Shown in pieces: positions 34,978 to 46,900 of a stretch of 64,000 nucleotides of DNA; within the stretch, counting starts at the first letter, position 1; each line of letters starts with the position of its first letter. The position numbers were made by a program, and so were the translations under genes. The notes beneath the pieces are model-generated. The model saw only the letters and a list, made by a program, of their open reading frames with translations, made no database searches and was not told where the DNA came from. Source of the stretch: CAZMGY01 sp964565945 [NCBI: uncultured bacterium] (GTDB lineage Bacteria; GCA-001730085); NCBI GenBank assembly GCA_964565945.1, contig CAZMGY010000030.1, positions 1 to 64,000 on the forward strand, in the 5' to 3' direction.

Positions 34978-37900
34978 ATGTATTGTATGCGCTTTGAACG
35001 AAGCCCTCTCAGCAATAAATTTATCAGCCTAGTCACCTTATCTTTATTCATTCTCACTGATTTTGTTTTCGCCCTTAGCCCTGAGTCTCAACTGAACAAC
35101 AGTCGTTTTCGCGAATTTATGAAAAGACAACTAGGCCCAAGCGATACAGGCGTCACAACTACAAATCTTCACCCGCCTGCTCCCAACATCAACAATAATC
35201 GCCTTCAACAAACCTCTATTGAACTACAACATCCTTCTCACCACGAAAGGTCGGATATCCAAACTGTGGCAGCGCTACTTGATTTTTTCCAAGAACAAAA
35301 CCCCGACTGGAACACATTTGTGGATAGATGGAATGGCGATCAAGGCAGCAAAGACTTTAAAGATCTCTCCGCCCATAATCCTACAACTTTAACTCAGAAC
35401 CCTTTTAACCCGCGCAATCCTAAATTTCGAGACATGACCAAGATGCGCAAAATCCTTTTCGGAAAGCGTGATAGTGACTTCACAAGCCCTACAGCGGGAC
35501 CAACCTACAACCTCACAGCTCCCAACATAACCTTCACCCATACCGTTAACGAACAGCTTGTGGGAGGCAATATTAACATTCAAGACCTCAACTTTCGTTA
35601 TAGCATTCAAGGTGATCCTAACGTTCACTCCACACCTCTCACAGTCATTCGTGTTTCTAATGAGCGCGCTAGTGATCTAGCTCAATTTTTGACTCAACTT
35701 GACTCAACACGTTCATCTCACAATCGTGCCATTCAATATGATAAAAAGGGTCGAACAGGTCTTCATGCCTTTGTTGAGGGCAATGAAACCTTTATCGTCA
35801 TCAGACGTAGCCTCAGAACCGCTTCATGGTTAGACCTATTTGGCATGCCCAGCCAAGCACCGCAGGGAACCAACAACACTCATCCTTATCATCAAGTGCA
35901 GCTCTTAAAAAGAAGAAATACCCGCATGCGTATCGAAAACGAACAATTGGCTTACGGAGACATGGCTCACCACACACTCTTACAGCAAACCAGTTCTGTC
36001 AAACAAGCGCGCAATATTTTAAAATCCACAGGTGTATTTATCGATCAACGTTTTAGTGCCAGTATGGATGTTTTGGGATTACAACGTCTCCAAGACCCTT
36101 ATCAGGTCAGCTTTCAAGGACAAACGCTCAAACTTGATCCTAGTCGTCCCACACAAAGCTTGCTTGATCAATACCAAGCCCACTTGGATGGTCATCTCGA
36201 AAAACTCCTTAAAGAACAAACCCAACGCGAAGAAACGTTCCTCAATTTGAAGCCTAGCCCTCTTGAAATAGACCCTGTCCAAACACTAAAAATGCCCTAT
36301 GTGCGCCATAAACTAACTACGTTTTACGCTCAACTCACAAATCCTCAAGAACAGCTTCACAACCAAACCAAACAACATGTGGATTCTTTGGTTCGCGACC
36401 GGATTCAAACCATTATTCAAACTGATTACAGTGCTCTAGATAAATTTCCCACTGTCGAGGTATGGCAACATCGCCAACAAACGCTTAATTCACTCCATCA
36501 GCAATTACGACCTTTCATGGAAAACTTCAAGACATTTTTGCAACACTCACGAGCTCTTGGCAATGCCTTTAGAACTGAATTACAGCAAGACGTTGCGTCC
36601 ATCGATGAAACTCTACTCAAAGGCTTCACTCTGACTAATGATATCGACAAATTCATCATTGCCTTACTCACTAATCCCAATGGTATTCAGCATAAAATTC
36701 AAGCTATGGCCCAACGCAACCCCGCTTTAGAAGAACTGCAGATATTCTTCTCCACCACATACTTTCCTCACAAGCACAGTGCTATCAATAAGCTTGAACG
36801 AACCCTTGATCGTTACGGTAACGTTCAACAGCGTTTCCTCAAGCAAACACACCAGGAAGAACAGACTGTAGAACATCTCAAACATCATGTGCAAATGCTC
36901 AAAACTCTATTGAATGTTCCTAGCAATCAGGTTCTGATCAATGTTTATTTAAAGCCAGGTTTAAGCATCAAAGACTCTATAGATTCCTTAACTCTTACAC
37001 TCGATAATCTCGAAATAAGACAAACTCAACTAAAAAAACTCAAACAAGAACCTAACAGTGACTATCCTACTCGCACGGATATTGATTTTGAAAACTTAAA
37101 CAATGTGATCCAACTCCTAAACGGTCAATTTTTAGGTCTTAAGCAGCCGCATGCCTCCAAAGTTCAAGCACAAGCCGACCAGGTCAAACGAGTTAACTAC
37201 TCCAAAACCAAAGAGTCTTATATTGATGGCAATAAACTTGCCATCGAAGCTATGGAAGCCTATTACGACGACCTCTTTGCCCAAAATCTTCAAAAAAAAC
37301 AAAAGATTTGGACTGTGTTCTCCCATTGGGATAACCTTCGTTCCCCAGAATTTCAACAAACTTTCGATCAATGGAGTAATTCTTACCAACAACTTCTGAC
37401 TGGAGAGACTGCACAGCACAAGGCCAAAGCTCTTATGAAAGCTGTGATCGTTTTGCATGAAGCAGTCCAACTTATTCGCCAAGTGGATGCCCCTTACTTA
37501 AGTCGCGAGTTCCATCACGTTTCCCCTGCTCTCGAAGCCCTTTATCAGACGTTTGCCAATAACTCCATACCTTGGCAAGCAAAAGCCGCCTGGCAAACTT
37601 TAGTGCAAAACCAATACATCTCTCCACTCTCTCAACACCAACAAAGCACCTTTATGGAGAAAGTACGCAAAATCTCAACAGCTCACTCGACCGAACTTCT
37701 CCAATTTGAATTTCGCGAACTTTACAAATCCCTGCGTAATAGTTTAGAGGCTGACTATGGAAACCTTCCTCATTTAAAACAAGCCTTGCAAGAGGTTTTG
37801 GATCAACCTTCTGTAGAGCGCGACCAACCCATCACACTTGATATCGATAAGCCTTTGGTGGCCATCCATCAACCTGATGATAAGCTCCTTATGGTTCCGT

Positions 37901-40900
37901 CGGCATCACTCCCTGCATTTTACCGTCAATCAAGACCTCTACCGATGGTCCAACTGGCACGATCAGGCAAATTAGGGCACCATCCAGTGGTCTCTCAACA
38001 AACACAGCAACATAGACAGCGCCAAATTACTAAGTCCTATCATCCTCAAACTCAAAAATTTCAGCAAACAACATCTATCCGTCCAGGATTTCAACTGAAC
38101 CCAACAACATCACAATTTGAACCACAACTGGTTCAAAACCGTCCTCTTGTGCAACCTTTGAGTTCACAAAATCAAGGACCCGATTACGAACAACTTATCC
38201 AAGATGAATTTAAAAAACGGGCGAGAGTCCATACAAAGCAACAGCAACCCCAAGCAAATTTTCCTCAATCACTTCGAACTAATGCACAAGAAGATCGGTT
38301 TGTCTCAATCACTGCTTTCGACAACTTCACCAAGCTAGATTCACAACATCAGGACACAATCCAAGAACAGGACGCCGCACCACGCAACAAAAAACGTATG
38401 CAAGAAATTTATCAAGAACGTAGTCAAAAATCTTTCCACCGAGCCATTATAAGCCAACTAAGGCCTCAAGATGACCCCAAAGACATGCACACAGGTCGCA
38501 AAAGTTTTGCGAATCAAGCCATGAAATTAATTGACCAAGTCCAAGTCCTCATACCAACCACAGAAAAAAGCAAGGGTTCTTCATCAGATACCTTTTCGCT
38601 TTGGGACCAGTTTCAACAAAACTTTAAAACCCATATGAGCGCCAATCCATTAGATACTGCAACACAAACGCTATTTTTGAAACATCAAAGCAACTGGACA
38701 GAGCGCCTCGAAGCCATAAAAAAAGCAACAAGACAAATTCAAAAAAATTCTGACAGACCTCGTTTTTTGGGTTCCAGTGAAACAACACTAAGACAACAGT
38801 TCCAGGAGCAGGAGCAACACCTCGAAGATATTCGACGTGAGATGATTACAGAAGCTACTCGGTTGGAAGAAGCCGTGGAAGGCACACGCTATCGACCAGA
38901 CTCGTTCAAAACTTACAATACCCTTCTGTCCGAAGTATCTCTTCTCTCCGCAACAGATTTTCCAAACCATATTAAAAGACTCCAAGCAAAAATTCACCTT
39001 AGGCTACAAAGCCCCCAAAGCATCCGCCAGGATGTACTTAACCTTCTCGAGGCCATTCGCAGTACTGACAATCAAGAACTTATTCGCGAAGCCTACACAA
39101 TCGCCTCGCATGTGTTGAAAGGCCCGCACTTCCCAGACTTCACACTCTTACCCAACATTTCTGTCGACTCAAATGCAATTAGACCTTTACTCGTTCAAGC
39201 ACAAGATCTTCAGCAACGTGAAAAACAGGTAAAAGCTAACGACATGAAGGAACAAAATGCTATTGCCGCAGAACTTAAAAATCTTAAAACTGCTATAACC
39301 ACTCCAGCATTACTCGCTGAACTGTACGAATGCATGGTCAAAGAAGTTGCCGCTCAGTTGGCCCAAATCGTCAGTACAGGACAAATACCTGATCACACCG
39401 CCGAAATTGCCAAACGTCGCCAAGCCATGGACGAGCAAAAAAAAATCTTAGAAGAAAAAATAAACCAAAAAAACTTACCCAAAAACTATTTGTTTCTAAC
39501 ACACTTTGGTCCAATGACGATACAGCAAATTAATGTCGCCCTTAACTCGGCTTATTCATGGTCGACCCCAATTATGTTAGCATTTCTCATAGAGCTGAAT
39601 TCCGCAGTGACACAAAGCTTCCCTAACAGGCTACAGCGTTATCAACGCCTTAAAGAATCAATACGCCGTGATTTGTGGAGCGAAGTAAGCTGGACAAGTA
39701 CAGCACTAAAACAAGAAGTCTCTTTAGAAACACTTGATCAAACACTAAAAGACTTAACCACTCCTTTGCAAGTCTATCAAACTCAAGTATTGCTTCAAGA
39801 GGCTATGCAAGCCATTCACGAATATTACACGAATCGACAGTCCATAGAATCTCAAAGAGATCATACAGGACACCTTCAACACCTTCAGCGTATGAAAAAC
39901 TTTACAAACGATATTCATTTTGGCATGAAATTGAGAATTATCAATAACAAAGTTTATGTCGTCGATGTACTGCCTGGAACAGCGTCCGCAGGAAACTCTA
40001 TACCACTTTACAGCCAAATCACAAAAGTTGTTGGTTTTTTTCGCAATATAACCGAGCCTACAGATATCCTAGCCAAACTCCAAAACCAAGCGACATTAAG
40101 CGTAACCATTCACTACCAACCCAGTTTGTCCTCGATCTTAAATTCGGAGGTCCAGAGTGTCCACTATCAACCAACGCTTGGATTGGCTGGCTTCACCACG
40201 CAGGTGGTCGAACATCAAACCGTTGAGATTCCTTTTGACATTTATGAGAGAAAATACAAAGCCGAAATGCAACATCTCCAACTAAATGCCTCAACAGAAG
40301 TTGTATACTCCTCCTCCAACAATTTGGACACAGATTCGATTAGCGAAGCCACCTATAACGCTCTTCCAGCTAAACTACAAAAAAACTATAAAAAGATGAT
40401 TATCTTCCCAGCTAAAGTGAGAAACCTTCCTAACGTGGGAAAGCTTCCAATGGACGCTGTCGATTACCTTCAAAGCAGATACCGTGTTGTGGTCACCAAT
40501 ATCACCGACCCCAAACTTACAAGTGAGCTACCTTTAAACGCTGCAATTACGGCTGTTCGCATCAAAGGACAGTTGTATCCTATTCACAAAACAAGCCCTC
40601 GCGAGGCATTGGCCCTACAAGCTAGAATCAATAGCGCGTTCGCCAATGGTACCCCGATGACGATCTATTTCAATACATCTGAAAAAACTAAATATACAGT
40701 TTCTCCATTCGAGAGCGAAGTTCACTCTTTCACTGTCAAACGCGAAAACGCAAAAGCCCCGATTTCCATCATGACTGCCCCCACCATCACAAACATCGAA
40801 GTCACAAAAAATGGAACCTTCTACACATTCACCCATGTCGTCACCGAAGTCTCTCCGAATTCGCCTTTTTATGGTTCTCTTTTTCCTGGAGACAAACTCG

Positions 40901-43900
40901 TCGCAATCAATGGATCACAAGATTCCTTCCGTCAAAAAGTAAAACAAGGAGAAGATGCAAAAGAATCCAAGAAACGTCAATGTGAAATCACTTTTCCCAA
41001 AGCCTTGACTGTTTCCAAAACACTCACTTTGTCTGTAGCCCGTCGCCAAAACTATACAAAACAAGAACTCGAAAATAACAAAAGCCAACCCTACGTCGAG
41101 ACCTCGGTAATAGGGAGCCGTGAAGCCGATCAAGCACCCAAAGGATTCACGGGCGTTCGTTTTCAAATAGGTCGTATCATAGACGTAACCCTCGTTAGAC
41201 ACATTATGAAAAGCTTACAGCCTCTAAAACTAGCCACAGGAGAAATTGTTTTAGAAGCCCAACGACCTATCCCCGCCTTGCATATGGCTAGAGGTGACCG
41301 TTTGGTTAGCATTGGTCAACTCAAAATAACCCACCCCAGATATCTTATATCTTCATTATTCGATTTTGGGCACTCGCTTTCGAGACCTATTGTAATTCAT
41401 CGTCAAACGCGCAGAGGAAAGCAAGTCACTGCTCCTTCACTTCAGGCTCAACTGGAAGCTTTAGCCGAGCAACTTATCCCAACGGAACATCCAGCTTATT
41501 TGCACAACATACGCACCACTCTAGGCTTCACATCAAAAAAAATAGCCGAAGGTTTACTTGGCTCAATTCAAGACCATTTCCATCACCTTGCCGAAGATAT
41601 ACAAACAGAAAAACATGACAATTACACGCAACTCCTAGCAAAATGGCGTAACACATGGACGCTTCTTAAAGATGAATACCAACTGGCGAACCCAAATTCT
41701 GATAATTGGCACACCAAACTTAAAAACCTGTTTGTCGACATGCTTTCCTTTCAACATCAACTATCGGCCTTACGCTGGAGTCAAAAAATACCAGTGACAT
41801 TTCAATCCGACACACTAGGACAACCTTTTGCTGTAACACAGAATTTTAATGCCAGCCAACTGCCTAAAGCTCTTAAAGATTCTTATGGCGTATCGTTCGA
41901 GAACAATCAAGTGATTGTTCATCCATGGGCCCAAGTGTCTTATCCTTTGGCCTCAAATGAAGTCGTTGCGGAACTTCGGCCAAGCAGGAATCCGCAAAAT
42001 TACATCCTTGTTATGCAAAGTCCTTCTGGATCTCAAAGGAACTTATTGCTTGAAAAGCTCTCTCGGCAGCCTCTGTTGGCCTCTAATCAAGCGGTTCATG
42101 CAAAATTTAACGCTCAAGTGGGTCGCTCCTACGACAACTCTTTTTCCGATCAAGAGATGTTGCATAAAACTTATGAAGCCCAAAAAACCTTGATCCATTG
42201 TGTTAAAGAAATGATCATATCAGATCAGATTTTTGACAAACCTCATGCAACAGAACTTGAATCCCTACTTCGTCAGATTGAGACCACCAATATGAACCCC
42301 CACGATCTGCACGCACTTAAACTCTTCCAGAGCAACTTCCAAAAAATCATAAAGAGTTTAAAAGACACTGCTACTCATGAAAAGGAATTTACTATTTCCC
42401 AAAATCTTTCCCGAGTCCAACACGATATTGACGCAGTTTTTCTAAAACTTCAAACAATAAAACAAACCAGTCTCTCACGGTATGACCGTCCTATATTTGG
42501 AGACTCAGGAATTCTTCGTCAGCTGCACATTATCAACGAGCATCTTCGAAGTATTGAGAATCCACAGATTCAAGCCGAACGCAAGCATCTGCTGCGCCAA
42601 ATTCACGACTATTGGATTTTTGGAGGTATTCAATTTTACAAAACATCACATTCTAATCCTCAAGGAGAATCACATAGACCTATCTCTTTGTCCACAGCAA
42701 TTTTAGAGTTTGCGAAAGAAAATACTCTCACCGATGAGTCCATGATCCAAGTGGCGCTAAAAAAAGATCCCTCAACCACCTTCACAACAGACCCGAGTAT
42801 CCAAAAGATTTATCTCAACAGTGCCAATACATTCGCATTCATTCAACACATGCTCACAGGCGTTTACCAGAACTTTCTGGACTTGGACCAAAGAGCAAAA
42901 ATCTACCAGGAAACCTCCACCTTTACCCCCTATGCTTTCGAAGAAGAATTTCAAACAAAAATGGAAATAATACTTAAAAAACTAGTGAACCACCAAATAT
43001 TTGAAAGAATTTTTCCACAACAGCCGTTCGCAACACCTTGGTATTCAACGAACACAGTTGATCAAGCTATGAAAATGTTGCGCAATTTAAGATACTTTCC
43101 AAGTCCACAAACACTGGTTTTGGCCGAGTCCATGCAGGAGGAAATATTAGCTCAATTCAACCGTGCCTCGCATTTGGAACGGCGTATCGTCGCTAATGAT
43201 TTTAAAAACAACGTCACTCAAATGACACTTACGGGTCCAAGTAGTTTAAAAAAACTGGGAATCTCCATCACAACATTATCCTACCAATCCAATAAAAAAC
43301 GTGCAAGATATGTGCACCATGTTACACATGTCGAACCAGGGAGTGAGGCCGCGAATGCAGGTATCCTTCCAGGAAGTATTCTTCTTGCCGTAGGCGACGA
43401 CTATCCTTATAACAAAAGACCTCATGACCTACAGCTCCTTCTTTCATCTTTATCGGGATCCACTATGATTATCACGTCTAAGCCACTAAGCAACGCTGAG
43501 CTAATAGATTCAACGCCAAGTTCTTTTGACTATACCCTCAAAGGAGAACCTCAGGTGTTGCATAACCTTGGCATCACCGTTAGCGAAGTGCTTGGAGATA
43601 CAGGCCTTTGGGTCTCCGATGTTAAAGCCACATCTCCTTGGAAAGATTTTCTACCTGAAAAAAGATTAATTAGCCATCTGCAAATTGGAACAAACAAAAA
43701 CACAAAACAAACCGTCACCTTAGCCAAACTTCGAAGTAAAACACCATGGAGCCTCTATATCACACCCGACATAGAGAGCGAAAGTGTTTTTGTCCTTGGA
43801 CCCTCTATTCAGGTCAGACCTAGCTATAACTCATCGTTTGATCGTGTCGAATCTAGCTATAGCTCATCATCTGATCATGTCGAATTTAGCCCTAGCTCAC

Positions 43901-46900
43901 CGTCTGACTCTCGATCCGTTCAAGTGCAACCTAACACAAAACAGAATGTGTTAAAACAAAGAACAGCGCCTCACATCAATCTGGAAAAAAACTCCTCCCA
44001 ATTGACCTTTGAAGATCAATTTCGAGATATTGTTACTCAAAACTTACCCCCAATAAGCGACGATCTCATACGCCTATTTTTGAACAAACATATTCGCTAC
44101 ACCGACGAACCCCACCAAGTGGTGCCTCATCGCAACAATCCAGCTAGAGAACCTGCTATTTTGATTGATGGGTTACTAGCCGAAATGGTTTATCTTGTAA
44201 AAAAATTAGGAACCCAATCGAATCAGCAAAATATACTCAAAGACTTGGATTCCAAACTGACGAAGCCAAAACAAGAACTACGTGAAGTGGGTCTTGGAAA
44301 AGATTTATGGATGCCTGTAATGCAAATCTTTCAGATAGCCTGGCAATATCTTAATCAGGCCTATGAAGAAAATCCACATTCTTTAAGCTCAGACGAACAG
44401 TTCTTAAGAACGATACTCAACAATCATCTTCAACGTACATTTCCAGAACTGCACCTATCACAGCCTCTGCCCATAACAGAGCAAACAGCGACTATCTTTC
44501 TTGGATATGGCAATTTCTATGCACGCACACAAAACAATCCTCAAGCCCAAAAAAAATTCGACCATATGTTGTATGCCATCATGCCTGGTCTAGCCAATCA
44601 AATCACACAAACAATCGCACAATATCAGAGCCAAATTGAGATCATCTTCGCATCAGACAGCACCAACACACCGATCTTGGAAGAAGAGAAAAATAAACTC
44701 AAGCAGCAATTCATCCAAGAGGGCTTCAAAGCGGGTCAAAATTTCAAAAGAGACCTCCTCCAACAGGTCCAGAAACATAATATAAAACCGCTGACCCAAG
44801 ATCTATTAAACCTGCTGATGAACAATCTAAAAGAACTGCTTGTCGATGCTCAACCGACTGCCTTTAAGCAAAAGCAACAAATAATCGACCAAATCAATGC
44901 CCTTCAACCTCCCGTCACAATGCAAGCTGGCAATACGCTGCACACCGATGAAAGATTTAGCCCCTACTTGCAAAAAGGGCAAATCCCTCGCATGATCCAC
45001 CCCAAGGCCTGGCTTGAATTGGCTCAAAAGTACACCCCTATCCGACAACAACTGCTACAGAACATTAGCGAAACTAAGCAACAAGCAACCCTTCCTAAAG
45101 GATTGGAAGAACGTGTTCGCGTAGTGAAACTCCAGTTAAGCATAGATATACTGCTGGCTCAAGCGAACCTGATTCGTGAGGGCATCAGCTCTAGCTACAT
45201 AGGAAAAATGATTAAAGACGGAGCTGTAGGTGTCGATAAAGGTTATTCGGATTGGTTCCGCCAATTAGATGCCCAAGGAAACCTCATCAGCAATGCCCTT
45301 GAAGTTGAGAAAAAGGCCCACTTCAGGGCTCAAGCCAACGCCTTGGCTGATCAAATCACCACAGCCAATACTACTGCTCTACTGAAGCCTCTCTATCAGA
45401 AAACTCTGATCTTGTGGCTAGAGCATCTCAACTTCCTATCCTCCCCCCAAGGAGTCGCTCATTTCTTGATGAATTATAACGCTGCCGTGCAGACCTCTGC
45501 CGACGATATCGAGAAAATCGCCAATCAAAAAATACAAACTACTCTAAAACAACAAAGGTTAAAGATTATGACCACAGGGGATCAGCGTGTGCAAACCCTA
45601 AAACACAGCTTAGAAATATTTAGAAAAGATGTATCTCTTCTGATTAAAAGATTGCAAAACCAAGACTTATCCACAGAGGATTCCCATACAAGCGCTTTAA
45701 TGATCGCTTCAAAATGGAAAGAATTCCATGAGACAAACCTTTTAGGCAATTCCACTTTTCATTTGCGCAATGAAATTTCTAGCGCATCCATCAAGCATCA
45801 AGTAGCTGTAAATGGGCAAACCATGTCGTGGGAAACACGCCAAGAATCCTACCTAAAACTCCTCAATCCATTGCAACGTGCCAATGCTTCTTTCAAAAAA
45901 GCCCTCCCGAAAATCAAAGCAGCACAATCACACCAAGAGTTTTCTAATGCCGTTAGAGGACTATTATCGCAAATAAACAACAATCAATTAAGTTCAAAAA
46001 ATCAAAAAGTTTGGGCTCAATTTATTGCCTTTCGGGAACAAGAGAGCATTCAAACAACGCTGAACCTTGCAGGGCAAGCCACGGAACATACTAAATTTAC
46101 AACTCAAAATATTTTGATTGATACCAACGCGGTTCACATTCAAGTGCGCCGCCCCAACAAGACACAGCTTAACGGTTTCTACGTTGACAATCCACAGGTG
46201 GTCACGATTACCCCCCTTAACGGCCAAGAACTCCCTCCTCTGTTACAGCAATTGATAACACAACCTATTACTATCGAACTCAATGATCCGAGCCCTCTCC
46301 CCCCTGGTTTTCTCTCTTTTAAAACAATGTCCGAAAACGAGATTAATGATTTCTTAAGCCAAGCACGAGAAAACCCAATTTCTGTTCTATTTCGTCTCTA
46401 TAAAAGCAGTCAACCATTAGATGAGGAAGAACCTTTCGTGGAACAACATCACTCATCCCAAAGCTCCTTTAATTCTGATACTAGCCATCCCCTACCTGCC
46501 TATTTAGAAACCCGCAAATCTTTTGAACACCACTTGACTCAGGTTGATGGATCTCACACCTTTTCCATCAAAGGAGACCCTACCCTTGATTGGGATAAAA
46601 TGTTTACAGACAATGAGTCTTACGTTTTCGGTAAGGATCCTGGTCTTACCAATGAATGGAATACCCAAGTCCATTTTGGTGACAAGCTGGTGCAAATCGT
46701 CGACCTTAACGGACAGGTTATCTTCAACGCCGAGGACTCCGCCCGACCTGATCGCAAAGAAGTTTTGCAATACCTGAGGGCTCCATCAAATCAAGCAGTC
46801 ATTCGCCGTCAGGGTCAAGAAAGCTTCACTCTAAACAAAAAGTCTGACCAGAAATGGGGCATAGTATTTAATGGGGGCTTTAATTTAAATAGTGCAGGCA